A stretch of 64,000 bases of DNA from Methanoregulaceae archaeon. GTDB lineage: Archaea; Halobacteriota; Methanomicrobia; Methanomicrobiales; Methanospirillaceae. The stretch is taken from NCBI GenBank assembly GCA_015660965.1, contig JACTVG010000001.1:372001-436000 (forward strand). Reading direction: 5' to 3'. The notes under the pieces are model-generated. The model saw nothing but the letters and a program-made list of their open reading frames with translations, made no database searches and had not been told where the DNA came from. A program made the translations under genes and the position numbers. Shown in pieces: positions 27,446 through 36,979 of the stretch (its first letter is position 1; each line of letters begins with the position of its first letter).

Positions 27446-29113
27446 TTAATCAAAAAAAAGCGGAACATCTCTGAATTGTTCAACATCAAAGACACCCCGG
27501 TCAGTAATACGGAGGTTCGGAATAACAGTGAGTGCTAAGAACGAAAGGTACATAAACGGGTCTTTGATCGCACCCATCTGTGCCAAAGATTTCTTTACTC
27601 TCTCTAATCTGTTAACAACATCTTGGAATGGTAGATTCGACATAAGTCCGGCACATTTCAGTGATAAAAGGATCTTCTTATCACCATCAATAACAACTAA
27701 AGCACCTTGGTTTTGAATTACGGTATCAATTGCTTGTAGGATTTCTTGATCGGTCGTGCCAACGGTTACTATATTGTGGGCATCATGGGAGATGCTTATC
27801 GCAATAGCTCCTCGTTTAAGACCGAAACCATGTACTAACCCAACTCCGCACGACCGGTTTTTATAGCGATTGCAAACGACAACTTTCAAAATGTCGCGAT
27901 TAAAGTCAGGGATTTCTTTCGAATCGATTGGGATGTTCATTGACTTGGTCAGAATTTGTTGATCGACGATCCCGATTACATGTGCGTATCCATTACCCAA
28001 TATTTTGATTGCATCTACATTGGGAGTTTTACAAACGAATGAATGAGATCTACATTTACTCTTTACATGCGGAATTTTTTGGATCAAAATACCTCGTTGG
28101 AACGTCTTTTTTACGGTGAAGGAAGTTGAATTATCTAATACACAGAAGTCTGCAAACCGTCCTGGTGAGAGGGCCCCCCTGTCATTTAATCGAAATCTTT
28201 CCGCGGCAGAGAGTGTCGCTATTCTAATGGTAAGCTCAAGTTCAAGACCATAAGATATTGCCTTCCGTATGCAATTATCGATATGTCCCTCATGAACAAG
28301 CATATCTACGTGACAATCATCGGTTGCAAAGCAACATCGTGATGCGGTAACAGGTGTCACAATACCGACAAGATCTTGGATGTTGCGTTCTGTCGATCCC
28401 TCCCGAAGAAAAATGTACATTCCCCGTTGTAGTTTTTCTTTAGCCTCTTCAAGCCTTGTACATTCATGATCACTCTGCATACCGGAGAGAACATAGGCAT
28501 CAAGATCCAATCCAGTTAATCGTGGGGCATGCCCATCAACTAATGGTGAGAGTTTAATCTTTTTTGTTAGATCCGGATCTTGCGCAAGCACACCGGGAAC
28601 ATTCATAACCTCCCCAATTCCAAGAACTTTTGGGTGCCCAACAAACTGTGCGAGATCGGTTACAGATAGTACCGCACCGCCCACGTCTTTTGGGGTTGCT
28701 GGGACACAGGAAGGAAGCATGAAAAAAATGTCAATTGGACTGCCTTTTGATTCTCGTAGCATAAAATTGATACCAGCCACTCCAGATACATTTGCAATTT
28801 CGTGAGGATCAGCAATGACAGTCGTCGTCCCATGAGACGATACAACTCGTGCATATTCTTTTGGAATTAGAAGAGAACTTTCGATGTGAACGTGCGCATC
28901 GATTAAACCAGGAACAATTCGTTTACCTTTAAGATCGTGTTCAATCAAACCGCGGTATTTGCCAATACCAACCACAATACCATTGGCAACAGCAAGTGTA
29001 CCGTGCTCCCACTCACAGGAAAAAGGGTTGAAAATATCAGCGTTTGAAAATACCACATCAGCTGGTTTTATCCCACGTGCTACATCGATTAGCCTGTGTC
29101 TGTTTTTCGACAT
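27446..29113 (-). CDS. ade: Adenine deaminase
   Basis: This 555-residue amidohydrolase converts adenine to hypoxanthine in purine salvage. It has the metal site GLIDAHVHIESS, DPHEIANVSGVAGI, LPSCVPAT, GHAPRLTG, DHECTRLEEA and the ATDDCHVDML segment, then the family C-terminal domain with SISHDAHNIV. Length and order agree with bacterial Ade. Four bases upstream on the same strand lies a small lipoprotein-like gene, so the two may be co-transcribed. Confidence 0.94.
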   Translation of the reverse strand: MSKNRHRLIDVARGIKPADVVFSNADIFNPFSCEWEHGTLAVANGIVVGIGKYRGLIEHDLKGKRIVPGLIDAHVHIESSLLIPKEYARVVSSHGTTTVIADPHEIANVSGVAGINFMLRESKGSPIDIFFMLPSCVPATPKDVGGAVLSVTDLAQFVGHPKVLGIGEVMNVPGVLAQDPDLTKKIKLSPLVDGHAPRLTGLDLDAYVLSGMQSDHECTRLEEAKEKLQRGMYIFLREGSTERNIQDLVGIVTPVTASRCCFATDDCHVDMLVHEGHIDNCIRKAISYGLELELTIRIATLSAAERFRLNDRGALSPGRFADFCVLDNSTSFTVKKTFQRGILIQKIPHVKSKCRSHSFVCKTPNVDAIKILGNGYAHVIGIVDQQILTKSMNIPIDSKEIPDFNRDILKVVVCNRYKNRSCGVGLVHGFGLKRGAIAISISHDAHNIVTVGTTDQEILQAIDTVIQNQGALVVIDGDKKILLSLKCAGLMSNLPFQDVVNRLERVKKSLAQMGAIKDPFMYLSFLALTVIPNLRITDRGVFDVEQFRDVPLFFD

Positions 29114-29116
29114 TGG

Positions 29117-29497
29117 CTAAATCACGAGGTCCTTTATGCTTGCTGCTCTCCTATCACCATTCACGGACAGGTAGACATAGAGCTTATAGGCCCCTGGTTG
29201 AAGATTGACAGGGACTGTAAAATCGTTTTCACCTTTTACAACTGAAACAGGAATGACAATGTTGGTAAGTTCATGTTGATTGAGATCTTTAATTTCGAAT
29301 ATTCTCACTTGTATACCTGCATTTTCAAGAGTATCCCCATCGTTAGTCACGTGAACAGACAGCCTATCATTTCTGTAGCTTACATCACCAATCGCAAGTG
29401 AAATACAACCACACGAAAGGACAAGCAGCACACAAATCAAAAACGCGGATAAAACAAAACTGCGTGACCCAACCATAATCCAATGATAAAACTTCAA
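29117..29497 (-). CDS. Small secreted/lipoprotein-like protein
   Basis: A 126-residue protein with a hydrophobic N-terminal helix (about 12-30) and cysteines in LSCGCIS that could form a lipid-attachment or cleavage site. The rest is a beta-sandwich-like domain (VSYRNDRLSVHVTNDGDTLE ... LQPGAYKLYVYL) reminiscent of CARDB-type extracellular domains. I recognise no precise family. It sits four bases before ade but functional linkage is unlikely. Confidence 0.65.
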   Translation of the reverse strand: MKFYHWIMVGSRSFVLSAFLICVLLVLSCGCISLAIGDVSYRNDRLSVHVTNDGDTLENAGIQVRIFEIKDLNQHELTNIVIPVSVVKGENDFTVPVNLQPGAYKLYVYLSVNGDRRAASIKDLVI

Positions 29498-29639
29498 GCA
29501 TAAAAATAATGTGGTTATTTATTGTTTGGAATATCCCCCATGTAACAATTATTTATACAGAAATCGATCGTAGAGACTCAAATTGATCGGGAAATTAGAT
29601 CGATGACGATACCATTAAAATTTAAAAGAAATCGCCCAA

Positions 29640-29882
29640 TTATTGGATTTTTTCAACAGTAACACGCACCCGGTCACCGATTTTTATCCCATGGCCCTTA
29701 GGGATGTCGATATTGAACCAGAGTGCATTTGGATTATCCCGCGTTAGATCCTGTGACATTAAACAGTCTTTGTGCTCATTTATGTCGGCGACAAACTCGA
29801 TCTCCGACTCAAACTCAAGAAGTTTTCCCATAAAAAAAGTGACGTGAATGGAAATTAGATCGCTCTTGGCGTAACCATCCAT
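29640..29882 (-). CDS. Hypothetical small protein
   Basis: An 80-residue acidic protein of unknown family, beta-rich, ending DRVRVTVEKIQ. The region IPKGHGIKIGDRVRVTVEK resembles an OB- or PRC-like strand pattern. The ATG at 29882 is one choice; GTG at 29906 is another. Either way it overlaps the end of the upstream winged-helix gene, so the two are probably translated together. Confidence 0.6.
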   Translation of the reverse strand: MDGYAKSDLISIHVTFFMGKLLEFESEIEFVADINEHKDCLMSQDLTRDNPNALWFNIDIPKGHGIKIGDRVRVTVEKIQ

Positions 29883-30106
29883 GTCGTGCTGTTCGAATAG
29901 CTCCACCGGATAATGTTAAGCTCCTTGCAGATATCAGCAAGGATAGCCATGTTCGTACCCACTTCTTTTGGAGATAACCCGAGGTCTTTTGCAATGTACT
30001 TTGATTTGAAGTAGTGTTTACCTTTGGTTATTCCTGAATTGAGATAACTTACGATTTTGTGCTGAGTCTCGTTATAGGACTCTCTTAATCTTTTTGAAGT
30101 CGACAT
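29855..30106 (-). CDS. Small winged-helix protein (DUF7123-like)
   Basis: An 83-residue protein with the pattern HKIVSYLNSG ... YFKSKYIAKDLGLSPKEVGTNM and a C-terminal wing (WSYSNSTTWMVT), a compact winged-helix like those seen in haloarchaeal and methanogen DUF7123 proteins. The start at 30106 is well supported by GGAG seven bases upstream; an open frame reaches further but lacks an RBS. A strong TATA-like tract of alternating T/A lies at about 30143-30160. It probably binds DNA; its target is unknown. Confidence 0.72.
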   Translation of the reverse strand: MSTSKRLRESYNETQHKIVSYLNSGITKGKHYFKSKYIAKDLGLSPKEVGTNMAILADICKELNIIRWSYSNSTTWMVTPRAI

Positions 30107-30332
30107 TTGTCTCCTCAACATTAAAAACTCATTTAGATCAACTTGTATATATATATATCTACCGCTTGAGCCTAATTTGGGCTCCTTTTTAACTTTGCAC
30201 ACCAATTATTTGACCAGAAAGCATTTATTGCCCACCGGTTCGAATTGTATTTTCGATCCGCGCATAATAACGAGATCTGATTCTTTTACAACCAGTTCTG
30301 TGATTTTCAAAAATGAATTTCGTAATTTTTTG

Positions 30333-32171
30333 TTATTTTTGTACCTGCGCCTCGCTAATCTTGTTGATCAGTGCTTCAAGCACAGTATCGCGCATTCCTT
30401 CCACAAACTTGATACTTCCAACCACTAAATGCCCGCCACCACTAATTCCACCGCCGGGAATTTCGACATGGAGCTCTCTTACCATCCGAGGGATATTCAT
30501 TAAAACACCACGTGAACGTAAAACAGCAAAATCGGGTCCAAACCCAATCGTAACTACAGGTGAGCCTTCATATTCCTTACAGAGTCGATCATGTACCTCC
30601 CCGCTGGTCTTCCCAGGAGGGGGAAATGTGAACTTATGGGCATGAATCTCGACATCGAGTAGGAATAACTTTGCACCATTTTTTAGCTCACGAGTGACCA
30701 CATGAGGCATACAGGCACTCAATTGATCTTCAATCATCGCATTTGCCCCTTCAACAAGAAGCGCGACCAGTTTTGTGTGCCGTGCAGAATTACCGCTAAT
30801 GTTGAGAATTTCTTTTATGATTTCTCTTCCATCATTGAACCGGAGCCAAAACTGTTCATAGTCAAGGGCAAGTGCAATATACTTACAGATATCCTCGCTG
30901 TACTGATCACGAACAAGGGCAAGGTATAAGGCACGTTCGGGAGCTTCACTTCGGTCTCCAACACCAGCTACTGCTGGAAGGTGACGGATTATTGGCTCTA
31001 CTTTGGGATTAATCAGCCGTGCAACCTCAGTACCGAGCATTCCTGCAGTGATCCCAAAGTCTCCGCCAACATGGTATGGATTAACGTGAGCTACAAGGTA
31101 TTTGTCAATAGTCTTATCGGGATGATGGTGATCGATAACAACAAATGGGATGTCATAAACACTTGCGATTTTATAAGATGGTTCATCTTCTTCTGTTGAT
31201 CCATTATCTGTAAGGACAACAAGCGGCATTTTTTGTCCAAAACGGACGTGGTCCTTTAATGAGAAGTCTAGATCGCGTGTGATGTCTTCAATTTCATAAA
31301 ACGGGGCTTTTGAAGGAGCACGTTTGAAGAGATAGTAATCAGCATCGAAATCGGCACCACTCTCCTTTATGAGCGAAACAACAGCTTGTTCGATGGCAAC
31401 TGCAGAACAGATTCCATCGGCATCCGCGTGATGACGGATGATAATGGGTTGTGCTGTAAAGATTGCCTTTCTGATTATTTTTGCAACCTTTTTCATTTCG
31501 GGACGAAGATGCTCTAAAACCTCGGATTTCACGAGCAGGGGGATATCTTCGGGTTCAGAACGAATATCAAGTGCCTTTTCTATTCTCACCCGAACTTGAA
31601 TTGCATCGTCTGCTGATAACTTTGTAATCGCATCTGCTTCTATCTGTAGCTGGTTATTCCGTTTCATCACTTCGCCAATAACCTTCACAATATCATTTAG
31701 TTCAATCTCGGGGTAAGCTCGAACACCTGCTTCAATAAACGCCGCGACATTTTGCGTCCCAGATTCATCAACAATAGTAAAAATCGTAGGGCCGCTTGTC
31801 TGCTTGATCTGCGCAACCTCTCCCTCGATAGCAACAGTTTTTCCGATTTTTGTACCAAGATCTACAATGCGTACTGTAGTTGATTTTTTTTCGATGTTTT
31901 GCACCTGATAAACTTGGATTTGGACCTCTTCTAGATCGATATTGCCGTTTGGTCGAATCTGTCGAACTTTAACTAGGATAGTGTCTCGTTCTTTATGTTC
32001 TGCTTTAATGTTGCTTTTGTGAACAAGTCCTTTTATTCTGTCATTCAGCTGGACAAACATCCCAAAATTAGCAAATCCTTGAACTTTTCCAATGTAATAC
32101 TTTTGTTCCTCGATATCGGCGAGATCACACGATGCTCCCAGCCTATATACGAGAATGTCTTCATTTTCCAT
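30333..32171 (-). CDS. DHH-family phosphoesterase with S1 and OB domains (archaeal RecJ-like)
   Basis: This 612-residue protein has an S1 RNA-binding domain at about 25-75 (GKVQGFANFGMFVQLND), a nucleic-acid OB fold at about 105-200 (ATIRI-type KTVAIEGEVAQIKQ), and then a DHH nuclease core with HHADADGICSAVA, LTDNGS and VVIDHHHPD. The DHHA1 motif GGGISGGGH is near the end. Archaeal relatives (GAN/RecJ) degrade single-stranded DNA or RNA and bind replication complexes. The ATG at 32171 has GGAGAG upstream. Confidence 0.87.
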   Translation of the reverse strand: MENEDILVYRLGASCDLADIEEQKYYIGKVQGFANFGMFVQLNDRIKGLVHKSNIKAEHKERDTILVKVRQIRPNGNIDLEEVQIQVYQVQNIEKKSTTVRIVDLGTKIGKTVAIEGEVAQIKQTSGPTIFTIVDESGTQNVAAFIEAGVRAYPEIELNDIVKVIGEVMKRNNQLQIEADAITKLSADDAIQVRVRIEKALDIRSEPEDIPLLVKSEVLEHLRPEMKKVAKIIRKAIFTAQPIIIRHHADADGICSAVAIEQAVVSLIKESGADFDADYYLFKRAPSKAPFYEIEDITRDLDFSLKDHVRFGQKMPLVVLTDNGSTEEDEPSYKIASVYDIPFVVIDHHHPDKTIDKYLVAHVNPYHVGGDFGITAGMLGTEVARLINPKVEPIIRHLPAVAGVGDRSEAPERALYLALVRDQYSEDICKYIALALDYEQFWLRFNDGREIIKEILNISGNSARHTKLVALLVEGANAMIEDQLSACMPHVVTRELKNGAKLFLLDVEIHAHKFTFPPPGKTSGEVHDRLCKEYEGSPVVTIGFGPDFAVLRSRGVLMNIPRMVRELHVEIPGGGISGGGHLVVGSIKFVEGMRDTVLEALINKISEAQVQK

Positions 32172-32353
32172 ATTTCTCTCTCCACACACTTCGTAACGAA
32201 TATTTTTCGTTCTAATTGTTCATGTATCAAATAAATTTACAACGATGCATCAAAAATGCACGGCTGAGTACATCATCAATTGCGATTAAAGTGTTAATTA
32301 TATTACCCCTCTTCTAACGATGAATTTTGCATTCTTGAATTATTTGGAAGGTA

Positions 32354-33292
32354 CTATTCCCTGAATGGAATATCGATCATATCAAGATCATCAGGCACGA
32401 TAATCTTGCCCGAATATTTTTTCTGTGCATCAGCGATATGTTGCTGTGCATCGGTATACCGCGAACTGATATGGACAAGTGCAAGGGTCTTGGCATCCAA
32501 TGCAGCGGCTGCTTCTCCAGCCTGTCCAGCTGTTGTGTGGAAGAACTCAGTCGCTCTTATTTCCTCAGTATCGTCGTATGTTGCATCATGGATAAGCAGG
32601 TCAACATCTTTTCCTACGATGGCCAACCGTTCAGGTATTGGTCGTGTGTCGCCAGTGTATACAATCTTACGTCCAGGGCGTGGTTCACCCATAACATCTG
32701 TTGATTGCACAACGTGCATTTTACCTTCTTTTTCCATAGTGATTGTTTGACCACGTTGAAGTTTACCAAATAATGGGCCTGCTGGGATGCCAAGTTCTAT
32801 TGCCCGATCACGATCGAACCTTCCAGGTCGTTTGTCTTCTTCAATAACATAACCTAGTGCGGGGAGCCCATGGTTTGCTGCAAACGCTGTGACAGTATAG
32901 CCCTCAAACCTGACCCAAGAACTATCTGAAAGTTCTACAGATTCAATAGGGAAACTCAGGTTAAATTTTCCAACATGCCGTATTGTTCGAACGCAATCGT
33001 GAACCCATTCTGGACCATATATAGTAAGGGGTGCTGTTCTTCCATTAAATGAAAGTGTTTGAACGAGACCGAATATTCCAAGGAAGTGATCGGCATGCCA
33101 ATGGGTTATAAAGATGGCTTCAACAGTAAACCCAGTCCGTGCTCGCATCATCTGTTGTTGTGCCCCTTCACCACAGTCAAAGAGCATTGTATCCGATCCT
33201 CTCCTTACCATAATACATGTTGGATTTCGTTGTGGTGTTGGGAGAGCCCCGGCAGTTCCGAGGAAATACACATGGAGTGTCTCACCGCTCAT
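32354..33292 (-). CDS. rnz: Ribonuclease Z
   Basis: The tRNA 3'-processing endonuclease of the metallo-beta-lactamase fold, 312 residues. Zinc ligands are visible in THWHADHFLG, in VYTGDTRP and in LVHISSRYTD, and MLFDCGEGAQQQ is the family signature. An extended arm occupies the middle, as in tRNase Z. The ATG at 33292 overlaps the previous stop as ATGA, so it is coupled to the TIM-barrel gene. tRNA-Cys in this window lacks an encoded CCA, so 3' trimming of this type is needed. Confidence 0.93.
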   Translation of the reverse strand: MSGETLHVYFLGTAGALPTPQRNPTCIMVRRGSDTMLFDCGEGAQQQMMRARTGFTVEAIFITHWHADHFLGIFGLVQTLSFNGRTAPLTIYGPEWVHDCVRTIRHVGKFNLSFPIESVELSDSSWVRFEGYTVTAFAANHGLPALGYVIEEDKRPGRFDRDRAIELGIPAGPLFGKLQRGQTITMEKEGKMHVVQSTDVMGEPRPGRKIVYTGDTRPIPERLAIVGKDVDLLIHDATYDDTEEIRATEFFHTTAGQAGEAAAALDAKTLALVHISSRYTDAQQHIADAQKKYSGKIIVPDDLDMIDIPFRE

Positions 33293-34062
33293 GTAAACCA
33301 TCCCTTAAATCGGCCAAGGCTCAGTTTTGCCTCCTCAATTGATCTCCCCTCAATCACAACTATTCCTTTATAATTATTCGCAATAGTTTTCCCAACAATC
33401 TCCCATTGTACGGTTCCATCACCCAGTGCAAGGTGCTCATCGGAAACACCATGATTATCATGTATGTGAATATGATTAGCCCGTTTAACTTCCTTAAGGA
33501 ATTCGTTTACTTTACCGACCGTATTCGCGTGACCGAAGTCAAAGGTCATTCCTATCCCTTCAATTCCTTCTGTCATTCCGATGAGTTCTCTAGGGAAACG
33601 ACACAGAAATTCTTTGACACCAATCATATTTTCAAGACATGCAAGTACTGAATGCTCTGTTGCCACTTTTCCGATTTGAACAAGAGCTGATTTCTGAAGT
33701 TCCCAAATCTTTTTAGGTACGAGTTTTCCAACAGGAGAAAGATATCCAGGGTGGAATGTTATACGGTCTGTAAGATCTGCAGCATTTTCAATACATATAC
33801 AAATCTGTCGTATTGATTCTCTGTAGATGGGGTCATTTAGTGTTGCAAGGTTCAAATCGGCATATGGGGCGTGGACTGTTACACCAAGTTTTGTGCTGGC
33901 AATTACGTCAGATATTGCTGTAAAGTTTTTTTTACTGTCAAGACGATAGTTTCCATCTGCGACAATTTCCCAACCAACGTACCCGCAATCTTCAATCCCT
34001 TTTACCCATTCGATATCATCCCAAACCTTAGCGGAAGAAGAGAAGTATGGTAGAAGGTTCAT
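33289..34062 (-). CDS. Xylose isomerase-like TIM-barrel protein (AP endonuclease 2 superfamily)
   Basis: This 257-residue protein has the fold and metal-binding signs of sugar-phosphate isomerase/epimerase relatives: TVHAPYADLNLAT, FHPGY, CLENMIG, MTFDFGHANTVG, HIHIHDNHG and VIEGRS. The Glu, His and Asp residues match a divalent metal site. Whether it acts on a sugar, an amino-sugar or DNA cannot be told. It overlaps by four bases with both neighbours (UPF0200 upstream, RNase Z downstream), so it sits in a tight operon. Confidence 0.8.
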   Translation of the reverse strand: MNLLPYFSSSAKVWDDIEWVKGIEDCGYVGWEIVADGNYRLDSKKNFTAISDVIASTKLGVTVHAPYADLNLATLNDPIYRESIRQICICIENAADLTDRITFHPGYLSPVGKLVPKKIWELQKSALVQIGKVATEHSVLACLENMIGVKEFLCRFPRELIGMTEGIEGIGMTFDFGHANTVGKVNEFLKEVKRANHIHIHDNHGVSDEHLALGDGTVQWEIVGKTIANNYKGIVVIEGRSIEEAKLSLGRFKGWFT

Positions 34063-34607
34063 GAAGTACTCTCCAGTTCTTGCAATAGATCATTTACCTG
34101 ACGAGTAAATTTCAAAAGATCTCCATCATTGCTAATTCGATAGTCTACCTGTTCGAGTGCAGCACCCAATCCCCAGCTCAGTTCGCGATCATCGCGGGTA
34201 CGGAGCGAGAGTTCAGTTGTTGTATCATCCGATCTCCCTCTTGCCGCAAGGCGGGAGAGGCGGGTTGCAAATGAGGTATCGATAGCGATGAGAATAAAAC
34301 CAGGAAAATGCTTTCGAAATAGTTTTACTTCGGCGTCGCCTCGGATACCATCGACAAGAATGAGTGGTGATGAGAAGGTTTCGATTTTTGGAATGCAGAG
34401 ATCGGCGATTGCATCCATGCCATAATTCTCCCGCAGTTTGTTTGCCATCGCTCCCATATTCAGATCAGTTTGTGTCATACCGGCATCTTTTACTGCTGCA
34501 CGAATCACATCACCCATAATTACAATAGGAATACCACGTCGTGCAGCAATTTTGGCAAATTCCCCTTTACCGCTTGCGGGAAGCCCGACGACTCCGATCA
34601 CCTTCAT
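34059..34607 (-). CDS. UPF0200 family nucleotide kinase-like protein
   Basis: A 182-residue P-loop protein resembling dephospho-CoA or adenylate kinases. Walker A is GLPASGKGEF at residues 8-17, with the archaeal UPF0200 features IVIMGDVIR and LVDGIRGDAEV and a lid-like basic stretch SRLAARGRSDD. Substrate unknown. Its first 41 bases overlap the end of the radical SAM gene and its stop overlaps the next start by four bases. Confidence 0.8.
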   Translation of the reverse strand: MKVIGVVGLPASGKGEFAKIAARRGIPIVIMGDVIRAAVKDAGMTQTDLNMGAMANKLRENYGMDAIADLCIPKIETFSSPLILVDGIRGDAEVKLFRKHFPGFILIAIDTSFATRLSRLAARGRSDDTTTELSLRTRDDRELSWGLGAALEQVDYRISNDGDLLKFTRQVNDLLQELESTS

Positions 34608-35283
34608 AGACTATCTCACCCCCTTCACGGGTTCGTATCTTGACTGATCTCTCTAATTCATTAGCGATAATTTTGAGGTTATCCTCTCCAAGCGGTTTCA
34701 CTTCTCCAGTTACTCCTTGTTGGAGTACCAAATCGACATCTCCTGCATCCGCAGCAATATAGGGAACCTCGTCTTCATACCCTCGAAATAGCGTAATTAC
34801 AACTTGGAATTCCGGAAGAATTCCTTTTTCATGAGCTTCTTTGCAAAAAGAAAGCGACTTTTGGACATTTTTTACATAATTTCCGCCAAGAAGATTATTA
34901 TACCGTGCCCATCGGGCCTTAATGTCGAGAGCAATACGATCTACGAGATGTCCTTTGATCAATGCATCAAGTGTGTCGGGATATATGCCATTTGTTTGAA
35001 CACCCACAAGAAGTCCCAAATCTTTTGAGGCTTTTGAAAGTTCAAGCAATGCATCTTTCTGCATTGTTGGTTCACCACCGGAAAAAATGACACCACTAAC
35101 CACCATACGTGAACCTTTGATCATTTCGATGATTTCATTGATATCACGAAGATCTCTTCCAGAAAGTATCGCATTATTTTGACAATAGGCACAACGAACC
35201 GGACATCCGCGCATAAAAACCGTGCATACCGATCTCCCTGGCCAATCAACTGTTGATAACGGAATGAATCCGCCGAAATTTAT
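34567..35283 (-). CDS. NrdG-like radical SAM activase, start codon non-canonical
   Basis: The frame carries the radical SAM motif RGCPVRCAYCQN and the GGEP segment FSGGEPTMQ, typical of the anaerobic ribonucleoside-triphosphate reductase activase family (NrdG2/PflA-like). The only normal start, ATG 35214, lies just before the Cys motif and would remove about 23 residues of conserved N-terminus. Reading upstream in frame gives INFGGFIPLSTVDWPGRS, a family hallmark, back to TGA at 35308-35310 with no ATG, GTG or TTG. GGTGA lies ten bases before an ATA codon at 35281-35283. The true start may be that ATA or the ATT at 35287-35289. Confidence 0.82.
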   Translation of the reverse strand: MNFGGFIPLSTVDWPGRSVCTVFMRGCPVRCAYCQNNAILSGRDLRDINEIIEMIKGSRMVVSGVIFSGGEPTMQKDALLELSKASKDLGLLVGVQTNGIYPDTLDALIKGHLVDRIALDIKARWARYNNLLGGNYVKNVQKSLSFCKEAHEKGILPEFQVVITLFRGYEDEVPYIAADAGDVDLVLQQGVTGEVKPLGEDNLKIIANELERSVKIRTREGGEIVYEGDRSRRASRKR

Positions 35284-35444
35284 CTGAATAAAATCACCGT
35301 TCAGTCAATGTTTGTACAGAGGTTATTTGAGCGTATTGAACCTTGGATGCTTGTATGTTATTGGCAGGATCGTGCAATAATTTTGACTATATGTTATTTT
35401 CTTCAAAATAGGTTTACAAAATTGTGGTCTCTAAAAAAAATTAA

Positions 35445-36719
35445 TTAGAATTTAAAGTACCGATTAACGATTTTTAATGCGCAGTAATCACCGCACATAG
35501 TGCACCCGTCTGTATCTGCTGGCATTCGTTCGTCCCGGATCGCTCGAGCCCTTTTTGGATTCATTGCTACGTTAAACTGACGTTCCCAATCAAGTTCACG
35601 GCGAGCGTGGCCCATCTCGAGATCCGCGTCGCGTTTTTTGAGTTTGATCATGTCACCAACATGAGCAGCAATGCGGGAGCTTATAACGCCCTCAAACACT
35701 TCTTCTGGTGTCGGTAGTGCAAGGTGTTCTGCGGGTGTCACGTAGCAGATAAAATCGGCACCACACGATGATGAAATAGCTGCACCGATAGCAGCAACAC
35801 GATCGTCATAACCCGGTGCGATATCAGTGACAATAGGTCCTAACATATAGAATGGCTTGTTGTTTGTTACACGTTTCATGAGAGTTACGTTCGCTGCAAT
35901 CTCATCAATCGGGACGTGACCTGGTCCTTCAACAATAACCTGTACATCCTGTTTAGTGGCTTTATCGGCAAGTTCTGCATTAATAATCAATTCCTGGATC
36001 TGAGCACGATCTGTTGCGTCATGGATTGCACCTGCTCTCATCCCATTGCCCATCGACAGTGTGACTTCATGTTCCTTCATAATTTCGATAAGATAGTCAA
36101 ACTCAGAATAGAGAGGGTTTTCTTTCTCATTGTGGAGCATCCATGCTGTCATGAATGCACCGCCACGGGAAACTAGGCCACCATGCCTACCTTGGTTTCG
36201 AAGTCGTTTGACGGTTTCCCAATTAATACCGGTATGAATAGCCATGAAGTTCGTACCAAGTTTTGCTTGTTCTGCGGTTATTCGGAAGAGATCATCCTCC
36301 TTCATATTAACGACAGCACCGTCTTTTATTGCCGCTTCTATGAATGCTTGGTAGAGTGGTACACTCCCAACCGATAGGTTCGTACTCGCAATTATCCGCT
36401 TGCGTATGTCTAGAAAGTCCCCCCCGGTTGAGAGTTCCATAAGAGTGTCAGTACCGGCGATCTCAGCTTGTCGTGCTTTTTCGATTTCCATGTCAATGTC
36501 AGATATATCAGTCGAAGTACCAATGGAAGCGTTCACTTTCGTTCTCAATCCCTCGCCGATGCCACAAATTTTAACATCTCTATACGGAGAGACGGGAATT
36601 ACAATGTGACCTTCCGCAACTCCGCGTCGAACAAAGTCTTCAGTGACACCTTCCTCAGCGGCGACAATTTTCATTTCATCTGTGACGATGCCTCGCTTGG
36701 CATCCGTGACAATACTCAT
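35445..36719 (-). CDS. thiC: Phosphomethylpyrimidine synthase ThiC
   Basis: This radical SAM enzyme rearranges aminoimidazole ribotide to the thiamin pyrimidine, HMP-phosphate. The 424-residue protein has [41 protein letters not shown]-type segments, [11 protein letters not shown], and the C-terminal cluster motif [11 protein letters not shown]. No TPP riboswitch was found upstream. An inverted repeat covers the start (separate entry), which suggests control by a protein. The ATG at 36719 is the family start; an ATG nine bases earlier is also possible. Confidence 0.95.
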   Translation of the reverse strand: MSIVTDAKRGIVTDEMKIVAAEEGVTEDFVRRGVAEGHIVIPVSPYRDVKICGIGEGLRTKVNASIGTSTDISDIDMEIEKARQAEIAGTDTLMELSTGGDFLDIRKRIIASTNLSVGSVPLYQAFIEAAIKDGAVVNMKEDDLFRITAEQAKLGTNFMAIHTGINWETVKRLRNQGRHGGLVSRGGAFMTAWMLHNEKENPLYSEFDYLIEIMKEHEVTLSMGNGMRAGAIHDATDRAQIQELIINAELADKATKQDVQVIVEGPGHVPIDEIAANVTLMKRVTNNKPFYMLGPIVTDIAPGYDDRVAAIGAAISSSCGADFICYVTPAEHLALPTPEEVFEGVISSRIAAHVGDMIKLKKRDADLEMGHARRELDWERQFNVAMNPKRARAIRDERMPADTDGCTMCGDYCALKIVNRYFKF

Positions 36720-36737
36720 ACCGTACACGTTACGGTA
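36719..36737. promoter_or_regulatory. Inverted repeat overlapping the thiC start
   Basis: TACCGTA-N5-TACGGTA, two perfect 7-bp arms with a 5-bp spacer, sits directly over the first codons of thiC. Archaeal thiamin genes can be repressed by ThiN-domain regulators (ThiR) at palindromes, so an operator is likely. An RNA hairpin covering the start codon is an alternative. Confidence 0.45.
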
Positions 36738-36921
36738 AAAAGGAGATAAAGGCTTGTTTTTTCGAATCCAGACTAAATTTTAGTTGTTTATTGATCAAGT
36801 AAAGTTGAGTTGGGATAAGGAAAAATTTTTTGTGCAAGTTCCAAAGTCGTTTAAAAATTGCATCGTTGGATAAAACCAGTCTAAATTCCCCCAAACACCG
36901 AGGTGTAGTTTCCACACAATA

Positions 36922-36929
36922 TTTATATA
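36922..36929 (+). promoter_or_regulatory. TATA box for cdc48
   Basis: TTTATATA lies 58 bases before the cdc48 ATG. A start of transcription about 25 bases on would leave a short leader holding AAGGAG, which ends seven bases before the ATG at 36980. Confidence 0.5.
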
Positions 36930-36979
36930 CTATTACACGCTAACTTATGGTAAATCTTGAGGATCCAAGGAGATTTACG

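Noticed and set aside
35215-36946. A TPP riboswitch or other structured leader near thiC
   Set aside because: No CUGAGA-type thi-box elements were found in the divergent region. Only the short inverted repeat at the start codon is present.
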